Origin: Anolis sagrei
Taxonomy: Eukaryota; Chordata; Lepidosauria; Squamata; Anolidae
Direction: 5' to 3'
Assembly: GCF_037176765.1 (NCBI RefSeq)
Contig: NC_090023.1
Span: 170,917,006 to 170,981,005 of the forward strand
DNA: 64,000 nucleotides
The notes beneath the pieces are model-generated. The model did no database searches and was not told the DNA's origin. It saw only the letters and a list, made by a program, of their open reading frames with translations. This document shows positions 32,275-43,399 of this stretch, in pieces. A program made the position numbers and the translations under genes. Position 1 is the first letter of the stretch. Each line of letters opens with the position of its first letter.

Positions 32275-32771
32275 ATTTGGTTTTGTTCTTCTGTTGTTTA
32301 GCTTTCATAGGTTTCCTTTGTTACGCACAAGTAAGCATTTTGGTTGTCACTTTTGTCCTTTTAGCAGGTATCTTGTACTGTATCAATACAGGATTTTGTA
32401 ATGTACATCGCACATTAGATAAATTAAAACGGATCCAATCTTAAGTGGAGACACTGTTTTACAGATTGTTTGCTACATTTGCTGTTTCCCTCCTCCTCCT
32501 TCTAAATATTAATAAAATTAAGCTAAAGCCAGTAGTAGTTTTGGTCGCCTTTTCTGTCATGGCTGCTATGAGTCATCTACAGATACATATGAAAAACAAA
32601 TCAAACATCAATATAGATACAGGGGGAAATTTTCGTGTTCCCAATTTTTGCTTTTTTGCCCTCTTGTTAACATATAGTAGTCCTGTCAAAAGAAAACTGG
32701 ATAGGTGGGTACCAGTTGATTGCTTGTGATAAAAAAATGCATAAAAAAGAGAAAAAAATACAAGCAGAAAA
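32275..32771. other. no gene recognised
   Basis: AT-rich. It holds overlapping hydrophobic frames on the + strand (32154-32729), but there is no family match and no splice evidence. Confidence 0.35.
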
Positions 32772-33441
32772 TCTATATAAATAAAAATGCAATGTTCGTT
32801 TGTGGGATTAACATAACTCAAAAACCACAGGATGAATTGACACTAAATTTGGACACCATATACCTATCAGGTCAACGAGTGACCATCACTCTAAAAACAC
32901 TGAAAAAGACAGTGGAAGGGACTTAAAAAGCAAAAAGACACTACAGTTCATGTGGAAAAAATGACTCCCCAGCAAATAAAACACACAAAAGCATATCCAC
33001 GCTCTCTTCCGGACTACAGCTCCCATCATCCCCTAGACCAGGCCCTTTAGGAGAGGAGGATGACTCAAATGCACTGCTTCCAAGCTGCAAGCTTTCTTCT
33101 CTTTGGTTCTCTTTGAGAGCATCCCAATCCCTGCATATTTCCAATTTCCTATTCCTGGACTGCAACTCCCAACAATCCTTCAGATAGAGAGATTAGATAG
33201 AGATAGGTAGGTAGATAGATTGATCAGGAGGACTACTGGGGGTTGCAGTCCAAGAATAGGTAGAGAAGGAAGAAAGGGTGAAAAGAGGAAGGGAAAGAAA
33301 AAGGGGGGGGGGGCGAGGAAAGGAAGAGGAAGAGAAGGAAGGAGAGAAGGAAAGAAAAAAGGGAAGGAATGAAGGAAAGAAAGAAAGGAGAGAAAGTGGG
33401 AGGGAAGGTTGGCCACAGCAACACGTGGCAAGTTCAGCTAG
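32772..33441 (+). mobile_element. Helitron, non-autonomous, purine-tract type
   Basis: Starts TCTATATAAATAAAAATG after A (32771) and ends in the hairpin region GGCCACAGCAACACGTGG followed by CTAG (33438-33441) before T, matching the Helitron rules (5' TC, 3' CTRR, A/T target). A long purine tract (about 33255-33415) lies just inside the 3' hairpin. No Rep/helicase is encoded. Confidence 0.85.
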
Positions 33442-33452
33442 TTATATATATA

Positions 33453-33620
33453 CTAGTTGTACCCGCCACACGTTGCTGTGGCCAACCTTCCCTCCCTCTT
33501 TCTCTCCTCCTTTCTTTCTCTCCTTCCTTCCCTTTCAAAAATTTCCTTCTCTCCTTCCTTCCTTTTCTTCCTCTTCCCTTCCTTTCCTTCCTTGGGCAAA
33601 TAAGGAGGGAGGCAATGATA
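33453..33620 (-). mobile_element. Helitron 3' end, inverted
   Basis: Begins CTAG after A, then 'ccgccacacgttgctgtgg' (the inverted hairpin), then a pyrimidine tract mirroring that of the neighbour. Its 5' end is not recognised. It faces the Helitron at 32772-33441 across 11 bp (33442-33452). Confidence 0.8.
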
Positions 33621-33985
33621 CATGATGATACTATACCTTTGACTGGACAAACCAACACTATGTAGATTTATCACTTTCAGAAAATCATCTGCATTTTAAT
33701 TCTTCAGTAGTTTAAACTTTTCCATGGAAAGTATGACATTGTTATCATGTATATGTTTTCTGTGACATAAAGGAAGTTGTAGTAGTGTTCAAGTGACAGA
33801 GTCATTCTGCCCTGTGAGTTTCCTACACAGCCTGCTTATCACCTCTTAACCAAAATAACTTTGAGGGTTTTTTTAAGGAAATGAGAAACATTTTGGTTGT
33901 TGAATGTGTGGACAGTTCGTCGAGGCGAGCTTCACATTAATTTCACATCTTCCAATGAAGAAGATTAGAAGAAAAAATAGGAAGG
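33621..33985. other. no gene recognised
   Basis: Unassigned AT-rich stretch between a Helitron end and an L2. Confidence 0.4.
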
Positions 33986-33987
33986 CT

Positions 33988-34853
33988 CTTATTTATTTAT
34001 TTATTTACTGCACTTGTAGACCGCCGTTCTCAGCCCTGGGGCGACTCACGGCGGTGTACAACATGTAAAATCAGGTACAATTTACAACATAAGCAATATC
34101 AAAAACAACATTAAACAGCATCACTATCAATAATACAATTACACTAAGTCATTCGCGACGTCTCATTGTTGAATCACAATCCAAATCTCATTATCCATGT
34201 TCCGTTCCAATCGTCATTGCCAATTGTTGCAGCACTTACTCAAACGCCTTCTCAAACAACCACGTCTTTAGTCTCTTGCGGAATGTCATAAGGGAGGGCG
34301 CCAGTCTGATGTCCACAGGAAGGGTGTTCCACAGCCGGGGGGCCACCACCGAGAAGGCCCTGTCCCTCGTCCCCGCCAGGCGTGCCTGTGAGGCAGGCGG
34401 GATCGAGAGAAGGGCCTCCCCGGACGATCTCAAAGTCCTCGTGGGCTCATAGGCCGAGATGCGGTCAGACAGGTATTTTGGGCCGGAACCGTTTAGGGCT
34501 TTGTAGGCCAACACCAGCACCTTGAATTGGGCCCGGTAGCAGATCGGCAGCCAGTGGAGCTGGTACAACAAGGGCGTTGTATGCTCCCTGCGTCCCGCTC
34601 CTGTTAGTAACATGGCTGCCGCGCGCTGGACTAGCTGGAGCTTCCGGGCCGTCTTCAAGGGCAGCCCCACATAGAGAGCGTTGCAGTAGTCAAGGCGGGA
34701 TGTGACCAGAGCGTGTACTACCATGGCCAAGTCAGACTTCCCGAGGTACGGGCGCAGCTGGCGCACGAGCCTGAGCTGTGCAAATGCTCCCCTGGTCACC
34801 GCTGAGACCTGGGGGTCCAGGCTCAACGATGAATCCAGGATCTTACTGCATTG
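33988..34853 (-). mobile_element. L2-type LINE, subfamily B, 3' part
   Basis: A 214-residue minus-strand frame (34236-34880) is open throughout: LDSSLSLDPQVSAVTRGAFAQLRLVRQLRPYLGKSDLAMVVHALVTSRLDYCNALYVGLP, LHWLPICYRAQFKVLVLAYKALNGSGP and RDRAFSVVAPRLWNTLPVDIR. The inverted tail begins at (attt)n near 33988. Closely related to 15030-15935. Confidence 0.9.
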
Positions 34854-35162
34854 TACAGGCAGTCCCCAAGTTACAAACATCTGACTTACAAATGACTCTT
34901 AGCTATGAACGGGGATGAGACAACAGGAAGTGAGAGAAATCTACCCCTCGGAAGGGAAATTTACTCCTAAAAGAGTTATCATGGGGAAAAGGTGTCTCCA
35001 CTGAAGCTTTCTCACTAATCTTGGTTTCCATAACAAGCCATTTTTTTTCAAATTACAATCATCACAGGGGCAGGAAGTGTGGTGAAATCTTCTGAAAAGA
35101 GACACATAGCAAAACAAACACCACAGGCATGTTAATTCTTCCCTATGCAATTCAAAGCTAAA

Positions 35163-35650
35163 TCTATATAAATAAAAATGTAATGTTCGTTTGTGGGATT
35201 AACATAACTCAAAAACCACTGGATGAATTGCCGCCAAATTTGGCCACAAGACACCTATTACCCCAAGGAGTGACCATCACTTAAAAAAATGATTTTGTCA
35301 TTTGGGAGTTGTAGTTGCTGGGATTCATAGTTAACCTACAATCAAAGAGCATTCTAAACTCCACCAACGATGGAATTGAACCAAACGTGGCACACAGAAC
35401 TCCCATGACCAACAGAAAACACTAGAAGGGTTTGGTGGGCATTGACCTTGAGTTTGGGAGTTGCAGTTCACCTACATCCAGAGAGCACTGTGGACTCAAA
35501 AGATGATGGATCTGGACCAAACTTGGCACGAATATTCCATATGCCCAAATATGAACACAGATGGAATTTGGGGGGAAAAGACCTTGACAATTGGGAGTTG
35601 TAGTTACTGAGATTTATAGTTCGCCTACAATCAAAGAGCATTTTGAATCC
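35163..35650 (+). mobile_element. Helitron, 5' part
   Basis: Begins TCTATATAAATAAAAATGT after A and holds the shared module ('gtgaactataaa'-type tracts). The 3' hairpin is missing. Confidence 0.75.
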
Positions 35651-36330
35651 TGAAGTCGAACATGACCGCCCGCCCCCCCATAAAAGATAGTAACTTATAG
35701 TTTCGCTAAGGACAAGGACATCACACTGGATAATAAGGGTTAAGCCTTTGTCAAATTGCCAAGACACTAAAAACAACAAGGACCCTTCCCATGTTAGATA
35801 GTGTGTACATTTACTCAAGGTTTTATGACTTACGTTTCATATATAGCAGAAGGTAGCACGTTTATTACTGAGAAACTACCTCCCTTTACACTTATGTGCT
35901 CTCTTGAACTTCTATGGGACTCTGGTGGGAGGGATAAGTGGGTATATTTGCTATAACATGATTTCTATATTTCTATATTCCTCCCTGTGTATCTGACCTT
36001 TTCCTGACCCTTTTGCCCAATTCCCCTTTATTGAAAAATGTATAAAAATACAAGGCAGCAACCCCTGTGTGACCCTGGAAAGAAGGAAATCTCCAATTAA
36101 AAAGACCCTTATCAACAGACACATTTTGCATGGACAATAACAAAGGACCGTGACCTCTGGCCTCGGAGTTGGTCCCCCAGAGGAAGCAGTCACTTGGCAT
36201 TTATGATCATATCTCAATAGGACAAAGGAAGCCTTCGGAAAGCCATACTTTGTCCTAATTCAACTTTTATCCACTGAAACCACAGCCAAAATTCCCTCAT
36301 TGTTCCTGTCTCTCAGCACTGGAAAAATCC
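35651..36330 (-). mobile_element. possible LTR fossil
   Basis: Unique to this spot in the window. It has TATAAAA-like and polyadenylation-like signals around 36040-36100, but no genes are visible. Very tentative, old and broken if real. Confidence 0.22.
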
Positions 36331-36659
36331 GGATTTTGGCAGGATTGCCAAACATCAATGTTTATTGCAGCCACTCAGTGACAATAGCCAGACTGGCTCG
36401 CAGTTCCTTGGGACTCGCTGGTTACTTAGACATCTCAAAATCTCCATAATCCACTCAAGAATGCATTGTTTCCTCTCGTCCCGCCTCCCTCTCTCCTGAT
36501 TTGTCAAGATGCCGAGGCGGCAGAAGCCCAGTGATTGGCCCAGGCACTCGGGAGAAGGCCAAGCCTCCTCCCAGCTGAAGAGCACCAGCCAATCATCGTC
36601 GTTTGAGAGATTCAAACCTGGCAGCTCTGTTTTATGTATAAAAACAGATGGCTCTTTGT

Positions 36660-37228
36660 CAGGAGGGCTTTGATTATGTTTTCTTGCCCTGGTGAAGAGA
36701 GTTGGACTGGATGGCCTTAAGTATTTTTGGCTGGTCACGGGGGTTCTGTGTGGGAAGTTTGTCCCGATTCTGTCATTCGTGGGGTTCAGAATGCTCTTTG
36801 ATTGTAGGTGAACTGTGAATCCCAGTGACTAAAACTCCCAAATGTTAAGGTCTATTTCCCCCAAATGCCATCTGTGTTCATATTTGGCTGTATTGAGCAC
36901 TTGTGCCAAGTTTGGTCCAGATCCATCATTGTTTGACTCCACACTGCTCTCTGGATGTAGGTGAACTACAACTCCCAAATTCAAGGTCAATGCCCACCAG
37001 ATATTTCCAGTATTTTCTGTTGGTCATGGGAGTTCTGTGTGCCAAGTTTGGTTCAATTCCATCATTGGTGGAGTTCAGAATGCTCTTTGATTACGGGTGA
37101 ACTATAAATCCCAGGAACTACAACTCCCAAATGACAAAATCATAATTTTTTGAGTGATGGTCACTTCTTGTGTAGTAAGACGTTTTGTTGCAAAATTTGG
37201 TGTGATTTCATTCATTGGTTCTTTTGTT
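36660..37228 (-). mobile_element. Helitron, inverted, ends decayed
   Basis: Inverted Helitron interior: 'gccctggtgaagagagttgg', 'actggatggccttaagta', then module monomers to 'gagtgatggtcacttct' and 'ttggtgtgatttcattc'. Matches the copy at 63390-64000 in the same order. Confidence 0.68.
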
Positions 37229-37640
37229 TTTAAGGTACTCATTATGCACAGAGCATTTATATATATGGCCGGAGTTACACTTAAAAATGTACCTGTTCTG
37301 ACTTACAAACAAATTCAACTTAAGAACAAACCTACAGAACCTATCTTGTTTGTAACTTGAGAACTGCCTGTACTGTAGTAATTCTGCCTGGATTCCCACC
37401 ACTTCGCCTGTGAAAATCATGTTGTCCCATGATAGGTTCCTTTTGGGTTTGCCATGAAGGCACATACATCCTTTGTATAGTTGCTTTGAACTAACTCCTG
37501 TTGAGTTAGTGGGTCTTATTTCTGAGTAGACACAAAATAGCTTTGTACATGTTCAGACCAGTTTTCTTGTGGTAAGTGGGTCAAGAACTGTAGAAGGCAG
37601 ATCTAGTTTTTGATACTAGATGAGCTACTTTTCGGTGCTC

Positions 37641-37661
37641 AGGAAGCTGTGACGCAAGTCA
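37641..37661 (+). promoter_or_regulatory. SRGN: SRGN proximal ETS and CRE-like sites
   Basis: AGGAAG (37641-37646) is followed by TGACGCAAGTCA (37650-37661), an ETS core next to a CRE/ATF-C/EBP-like site, about 120 bp upstream of the SRGN start codon. Promoter studies of human SRGN reported a neighbouring ets and CRE pair in the proximal promoter (from memory). No TATA box is seen. The transcription start is inferred to lie between here and 37782. Confidence 0.55.
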
Positions 37662-37781
37662 TGGGTTGGGTTTGAGGTTTCCGAAACCTTTTGTAAAGGC
37701 ACTTGCTTTCCTTGTCCTGCCACAGTTTGAAAAGTCCTAGTGACAGTTTGCGGAGTGTGGAGGTGCGCAGGCAAAACAGAC

Positions 37782-37854
37782 ATGCTTGCCAAACATAACG
37801 GGAGGATTTTCATCGCTCTCTGTGTAATCCTCTTTACGGGATGCACAGTACAAG
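37782..37854 (+). CDS. SRGN: serglycin, coding exon 1
   Basis: Serglycin is the intracellular proteoglycan core of haematopoietic and endothelial cells. Its glycosaminoglycan chains package proteases and chemokines in secretory granules. This exon encodes residues 1-24 plus one base: MLAKHNGRIFIALCVILFTG then CTVQ, a signal peptide whose VQG end matches the human cleavage context. The donor is CAAG|GTAAAA (phase 1). The ATG is the first in the exon, with a fair context (ACAGACATGC). The 5' UTR is upstream and its start is not defined. Joined with 46520-46667 and 49291-49501 it gives 143 residues (human 158). Confidence 0.93.
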
Positions 37855-38276
37855 GTAAAACTCTAAGCTTTGGTCTTTTGGGAATTTCCCTTCTTAAGCT
37901 CTTTAGGATGGTATAGCAGAAGCCAATTCTTCTGTACATCTCTACTCATAGAAGTAAGCAAAGGGATCTTGTAATATCTCTGAGAATACGTTGGTAGCAG
38001 AGAAGTAAATTTTACTGAGTTTAGCAGGCAATTCCTAGTTCATTGGATATAGAACTGCAGATTAAAATACACACGTCAACTTGTTTCAGGTAATGTCCTC
38101 CTTTCCTAGATCTTCTGTTTAGTGATATATGTTGGTGGTAGTGGTCAGTATGGTGATATCCTATTGTCAAGCAGGAATGGGGAGCTATGTCTGTATCCAG
38201 AATTAAAATAGTAAGGGTGGTGCATTTTGCTGTTATTTTTGATAACAATTTATGTTTAAATATTTCTATATAGATA

Positions 38277-38836
38277 CTAGCTCCCCCTGCCACGCGTTGC
38301 TGTGGCCCAAATGGGGGTTCTGTGTGGGAGGTTTGGCCCAATTCTATTGTTGGTGGGGTTCAAAATGCTCTGTGGTTGTAGGTGAACTATAAATCCCACC
38401 AACGCAACTCCCAAATGTCAAGATTTTATTTTCCTCAAACTCCACCAGTGTTCACATTTGGGCATATTGAATATTTGTATAGAGTTTTGTCCAGATCCAT
38501 CATTGTTTGAGTCCACAGTGATCTCTGGATGTAGGCGAACTACAACTCCAAAATCAAAGGGCACTGTCCACCAAACCCTTCCAGTATTTTCTGTTGGTCT
38601 TTGGGGGAACTGTGTGCCAAGTTTGGTTCAATTCCATCGTTGGTGGGGTTTCAGAATTCTATTTGATTGTAGATGAACTACAACTACAACTCCCAAATGA
38701 CGAAATGAATTTTTTTGAATGAAGGACATACATTGGGTTGTTAGGTGTCTTGTGTCCAAATTTGGTGCCAATTGCCCCAGTGGTTTTTGAGTTCTGTGAG
38801 TAGCACAAACAAACATTACATTTTTATTTATATAGA
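38277..38836 (-). mobile_element. Helitron, non-autonomous, complete ends
   Basis: Inverted: CTAG after A at 38277, hairpin 'gccacgcgttgctgtggcc', then module monomers, then '...cattacatttttatttatataga' ending 38836 before T. It has both Helitron termini and 560 bp total, with no coding capacity. Confidence 0.88.
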
Positions 38837-38845
38837 TATCTAGAT

Positions 38846-39123
38846 CAGTGTTTCTCAACCTTCCGAATGCCGTGACCCCTTAATAAAGTTTCTCATGTTG
38901 TGGTGACTCCCAACCATAAAATTATTTTTGTTGCTACTTCATAACTGTAATTTTGCTACTGATATGAATTGCAATGTAAATATCTGACATGCAGGATGTA
39001 TTTTCATTCATTGGACCAAATTTGGCACAAATACCTGATACGCTCAAATACTGATGGGGTTGGGGGGATTGATTTTGTCATTTGGGAGTTGTAGTTGTTG
39101 GAATTTATAGTTAACCTACAATC
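38846..39123 (+). mobile_element. SPIN-type hAT, 5' part
   Basis: Begins cagtgtttctcaaccttcc and runs through SPIN text and the start of the module. The flanking octamer ATCTAGAT (38838-38845) fits the nTCTAGAn target preference of hAT elements. The 3' terminus is absent and the sequence switches at 39123 to a Helitron 3' end. Confidence 0.85.
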
Positions 39124-39274
39124 AGAGAAGGAAGGTAGGAGAGAAGAAAAGAAGAAAAGGGAAGGAAGGGAGGGAGGAAGGGAGGAAGGAAAGAGGGATC
39201 AAAGGAAGGAGGGAAAGAAAGAGAGAAAGAGGGAGGGAAGGTTGGCCACAGCAATGCGTGGCGGGTACAGCTAG
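39124..39274 (+). mobile_element. Helitron 3' end with purine tract
   Basis: Purine tract (39125-39240), then GGCCACAGCAATGCGTGG and CTAG (39271-39274) before T. The 5' part is missing and replaced by the SPIN piece on its left. Confidence 0.82.
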
Positions 39275-39884
39275 TCCCAAATAACTGTTAATGGCTAAGC
39301 CAGCACTCCTAAATGGGCTAACTTTTAAACAACTATTTTAAGACTAAAAATACCAGTTTTACAGATATCTACTTTATTAGCTGTCTGAGCTTTTTCTCGA
39401 GAAAGAAGCCTGTTGTTAAGCAGTGGTTAAATGTGGAGAATGTTAATCTGGTGAGGGAGAAATGTTATGCTAACCAATGGCCTCAATGGGATATTTAGTA
39501 TTATTTACATATCTTACTGCCACATTTCCACATCTATTTAAGCCAGCCTGACTTTTATATACTACACATGAATGAACTGCAGGCTAGTGGATGCAGCCTA
39601 TCCATTCCTGTTTCACTTGATTGTTTTTTTTTAAAAATAGGCAAACAAAGCAGGAATGGGAAAAAGTAACATGATATCTGAAAATAGGATTTTGATTAAT
39701 TGCATCCAAACAAACCAGGAGTTGTAAGCTATTCTTCCGCTATGGTTTGCAAGCTTGCTTGAGCATGCTGAACCATAACACCATGTAACTGTTGTTTTCT
39801 CTTATATAATTGTATTTTTAGAGAGTTATTTATGAGAGTTTTCTGCCTCTGGTTTCAATATTGTAGGTCTATATCGTGTAGTTG
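39275..39884. other. no gene recognised (intron 1)
   Basis: No family match. Part of SRGN intron 1. Confidence 0.4.
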
Positions 39885-41193
39885 GACTTTATTTATTTAT
39901 TTACGATATTTATAGCCTGTCTTTCTCAGCCATACGGCGACTCAAGGCGGGTTACAGATTGGCACAATTCAATGTCAGGCATTCATAAAAGTGCCATTAA
40001 AAGTAATCAACATTACAATACAAAACATAAATAAAAACTGTTAAAGTGTATAATCATTGGTGCCATCTTGTTAAAAACGTTATCCAGTAACTTCATCTGG
40101 CCATTCCGTGTTCATCATCCATAGTTCCGTGTTATCTATTCCGCTGCATTCTCAAAAGCTTGCTCAAAGAGCCAGGTTTTTACTTTTTTTCTGAAAGTCA
40201 GGAGGGAGGGGGCCGATCTACTATCCCTGGGAGAGAGTTCCATAGCTGGGGGGGGGGGGGGGGGGGCACCACTAAGAAGGTCCTGTCCCTCGTCTCTGCT
40301 AATCGCACTTGCAGGGCAGGCGGGATCAAGAGCAGGGACTCCCTAGACCAGTGGTTCTCAACCTTCCTGATGCCACGACCCCTTAATACGCTTCCTCATG
40401 TTGTGGTGACCCCCAATAATATTATTATTTTTGTTGCTACTTCACAACTACAATTTTGCTACTGTTATTAATTATAATATAAATATCTGATATGCAGGAT
40501 ATATTTTCATTCACTGGACCAAATTTGGCACAAATACATGATATGCCCCAATTTGAATCCTGGTGGGGTTGGCAGGGGATTGATGTTGTCATTTGAGAGT
40601 TGTAGTTGCTGGGATTTATAGTTTACCTACAATCAAAGAGCATTATGAACTCCAACAATGGAACCAATCTTGCCACACAGAACTCCCATGACCAACAGAA
40701 AATACTGGAAGGGTTTGGTGGGCATTGACCTTGAGTTTTGGAGTTGTAGTTCACCTAGATCCAGAGAGCACTGTGGACTCAAACAATGGTGGATCAGGAC
40801 CAAACTTGCCATGAATAGTCAACATGCCCAATGTGAATGAACACTGGTGGAGTTTGGGGAAAATAGACCTTGGCATTTCAGAGTTTTAGGGTTAGGGTTT
40901 TAGAGAGTTTTAGTTGCTGGGATTTATAGTTCACCTACAATAAAATATCATTCTGATCCCTACCAATGATAGAACTGGGCCAAACTTTTCACATGGAACC
41001 CCTATGACCAACAGAAAATACGTTTTTGGATGGTCTTTGGTGACCCCTCTGAAACCCCCTCGTGACCCCTCAGGGGTCCCGACCCCCAGGTTGAGAACCA
41101 CTGCCCTAGACGATCTTAAGCTCCTAGATGGTTCATAGGAGGAGATACGTTCAGACAGGTAAGCTGGGCCGGAATCGTTTAGGGCTTTAGGAA
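39885..41193 (-). mobile_element. L2-type LINE split by SPIN
   Basis: Inverted L2: tail at 39885-39960 ('ttcttagccatacggcgac'-type text), coding remnant 40140-40348, then after the SPIN coding text at 41112-41193 (KALNDSGPAYLSERISSYEPSRSL on the minus strand). A G homopolymer of about 18 lies at 40249-40266. Confidence 0.82.
40349..41103 (+). mobile_element. SPIN-type hAT, complete ends
   Basis: cagtggttctcaaccttcc (40349) to ggttgagaaccactg (41103). The 8-bp target duplication CCCTAGAC is perfect at 40341-40348 and 41104-41111, inside an L2. 755 bp with the module interior and no transposase. Confidence 0.95.
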
Positions 41194-41416
41194 TGGGTTT
41201 GCTCTGTCTCAGGCAGCAAAACCTCTTAGGCCAACCCTGCAACTTCCTCAGTTAAGACTTCAGGTCTTTCTTCCGGCAGTAAAGAAAATTTGTGTAAGTA
41301 AGTGTGAAGAAACAGAGGCTCTGCTCCAAAAAGATTACTACACAGTATATGTACAGCACAAACTTATGAACGTTGGCCTCAGGGATATCTTGCTTTTAGT
41401 GAGACCTAATCATGGG
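41194..41416. other. no gene recognised (intron 1)
   Basis: Short unassigned stretch. Confidence 0.4.
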
Positions 41417-41418
41417 TA

Positions 41419-42653
41419 CTGTATATACTCGAGTATAAGCCGACCTGAATATAAATCGAGACACCTAATTTTACCACAAAAACATATTGACTCGAGTATA
41501 AGCCGAGGGTGGGAAATGCAGTAGCTACCAGTAAATTTCAAAATTAAAAGCAGACACCAATAAAATTACATTAATTGAGGCATCAGAAGGTTAAATGTTT
41601 TTGAATATTTACATAACACTCAGAAATTAATTGCACTGAATTTAATGGGTTTAATCTATATAAATAAAAATATAATGTTCGTTTGTGGTATTCACAGAAC
41701 TCAAAAACCCCTGGACGAATTGACACCAAATTTGGACACAAGACACCTAACAACCCAATGTATGTCCTTCACTCAAAAAAATTGATTTTGTCATTTGGGA
41801 TTTGTAGTTGCTGGGATTTATAGTTCACATGCAATCAAAGAGCATTCTGAATCCCACCAACGATGGAATTGAACCAAACTTGGAACATAGTTCTCCCATG
41901 ACCAACAGAAAATACTGGAAGGGTTTGGTGGGCAGTGTCCTTTGGTTTTGGAGTTGTAGTTCACCTACATCCAGAGAGCACTGTGGACTCAAACAATGAT
42001 GGATCTGGACCAAACTCTACACGAATACTCAATATGCCCAAATGTGAACACTGGTGGAGTTTGGGGAAAATAGAAACTTGACATTTGGGAGTTGTAGTTG
42101 CTGGGATTTGTAGTTTACCTACAATCACAGAGCATTCTGAACCCTACCAACGATAGAATTGGGCCAAACCTCCCACATAGAACCCCCATGTGGGCCACAG
42201 CAACACGTGGCAGGGGACAGCTAGTTTAAGATAAGACTGTCCAACTCTGATTCTAAGATGCTTCCGTGTAAATGTGCTTATGTATCCTTCCAATAATAAT
42301 AAAGAGAGTACCATAATAAATGTAATAATAATAAGAAGAATAGAGTAAATTAATGGAAATGTAATAATAACAGTAATATAGTAAAATAATAAATGTAATA
42401 ATAACAATAATAGAGTAAAATAATACATGTAATAATAACAATAATAAAGTGTCATAATGATGTAATAATAATTGAGTAAAATGATAAATGTAATAATAAT
42501 AATAATAATAATAAGAGTAAAATAACACATGTAATAAAAGTAATAATAACAGAGTAAAATAATAAATAACATTGACCCTAGTATAAGTCAAGAGGAACAT
42601 TTTCAACCTATAAAAAGGACTGAAAAACTAGGCTTATACTCGAGCATAGACAG
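41419..42653. mobile_element. Tc1/mariner-type MITE with a nested Helitron
   Basis: Ends ctgtatatactcgagtataa (41419) and ttatactcgagcatagacag (to 42653), both next to TA. A second inner copy of 'actcgagtataagccgag' is at about 41492. An AT-rich (aataat)-like tract fills 42290-42570. The Helitron at 41655-42224 is nested. Confidence 0.82.
41655..42224 (+). mobile_element. Helitron, non-autonomous, complete ends
   Basis: TCTATATAAATAAAAATATA after A (41654), module monomers, hairpin GGCCACAGCAACACGTGG, CTAG (42221-42224) before T. 570 bp, no coding capacity. Confidence 0.9.
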
Positions 42654-42655
42654 TA

Positions 42656-42987
42656 ATTTGTATTCAATTACAACCTAAATAATTAAATAGAAAGGCAGTT
42701 CACAATTACGTTTATTTAACCTGTATTCTAAAGCAAAGTAATTTTCCAAGACCTTGTTTAAAGAAGCCAAAATAGTATCCACCAACATTTAGGATAGAGG
42801 TCTTCAGACATAAATGTTTTGAAAATAGTATTGTAAGGCAAGGATGAGCAACTCTGTCTCTGGATTTTGCCTCCCACAATCTTGCATCATTATATTTATA
42901 CAGCCAGGGCCCTGAAGTTGTATGTTGGAAAACATCTAGAGCGCCACAGCTGTTGGAACTAAACTGCCAAATGCAAAAGAACCTTGA
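42656..42987. other. no gene recognised (intron 1)
   Basis: AT-rich, unassigned. Confidence 0.4.
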
Positions 42988-43166
42988 GTAGGTAAAGGTT
43001 TCCCCCTGACATGAAGTCCAGTCGTGTCTGACTCTGGGGTGTGGTGCTCATCTCCATTTCTAAGCCGAAGAGCCGGCGTTGTCTGTAGACACCTCCAAGG
43101 TCATGTGGCCAGCATGACTGCATGGAGCGCTGTTACCTTCCCGCTGGAGCAGTACCTATTGATTAA
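42988..43166 (-). mobile_element. Sauria-type SINE, tail part
   Basis: The Bov-B-like tail and body match 14717-14870 ('gtaaaggtttccccctgac', 'aaggtcatgtggccagcat'). The tRNA head is missing. Confidence 0.85.
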
Positions 43167-43391
43167 CATTCTGTATGTTCAGAAATCCTATCTTTTACGT
43201 ACTATTAATGGTATTGTTGTAATTGTTGTTATTATTATATTTATTTGTACCCTGAATTTCTCTCTGGATCGAGACTTAAAGAAGAGAATTTGCATCCTTT
43301 TTCTACCTTACTCCACAATGTCATGTTTTGTAAAATCTCTCAGTTTCAAGTTGGGCAAATGAAACAGAACTGCAGGCACTCGTGCCGTACT
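43167..43391. other. no gene recognised (intron 1)
   Basis: Unassigned. Ends at the duplication of the following hAT. Confidence 0.4.
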
Positions 43392-43399
43392 GCTGTAGT

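Larger units (their letters stand above)
34856..37370. mobile_element. mariner/Tigger-like transposon with nested elements
   Basis: Terminal repeats: caggcagtccccaagttac at 34856 and gtaacttgagaactgcctg ending 37370, each next to TA (34854-34855 and 37371-37372). The second inner tract 'ctgacttacaaa' is on both sides. No transposase is seen. Its middle is filled by Helitron segments (35163-35650 and 36660-37228) and unassigned sequence. Confidence 0.75.

Noticed and set aside
32154-32729. Overlapping hydrophobic frames as a membrane protein gene
   Set aside because: AT-rich composition explains the hydrophobicity. No family match, and the left part is SPIN sequence.
1-37640. The gene expected upstream of SRGN by synteny (KIFBP in human)
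   Set aside because: No exon resembling it was seen. The human spacing is larger than this upstream stretch, so absence is not informative.
42240-42580. Tyr/Leu/Ile-rich frames on the minus strand
   Set aside because: Translation of an (aataat)-type microsatellite inside a MITE.
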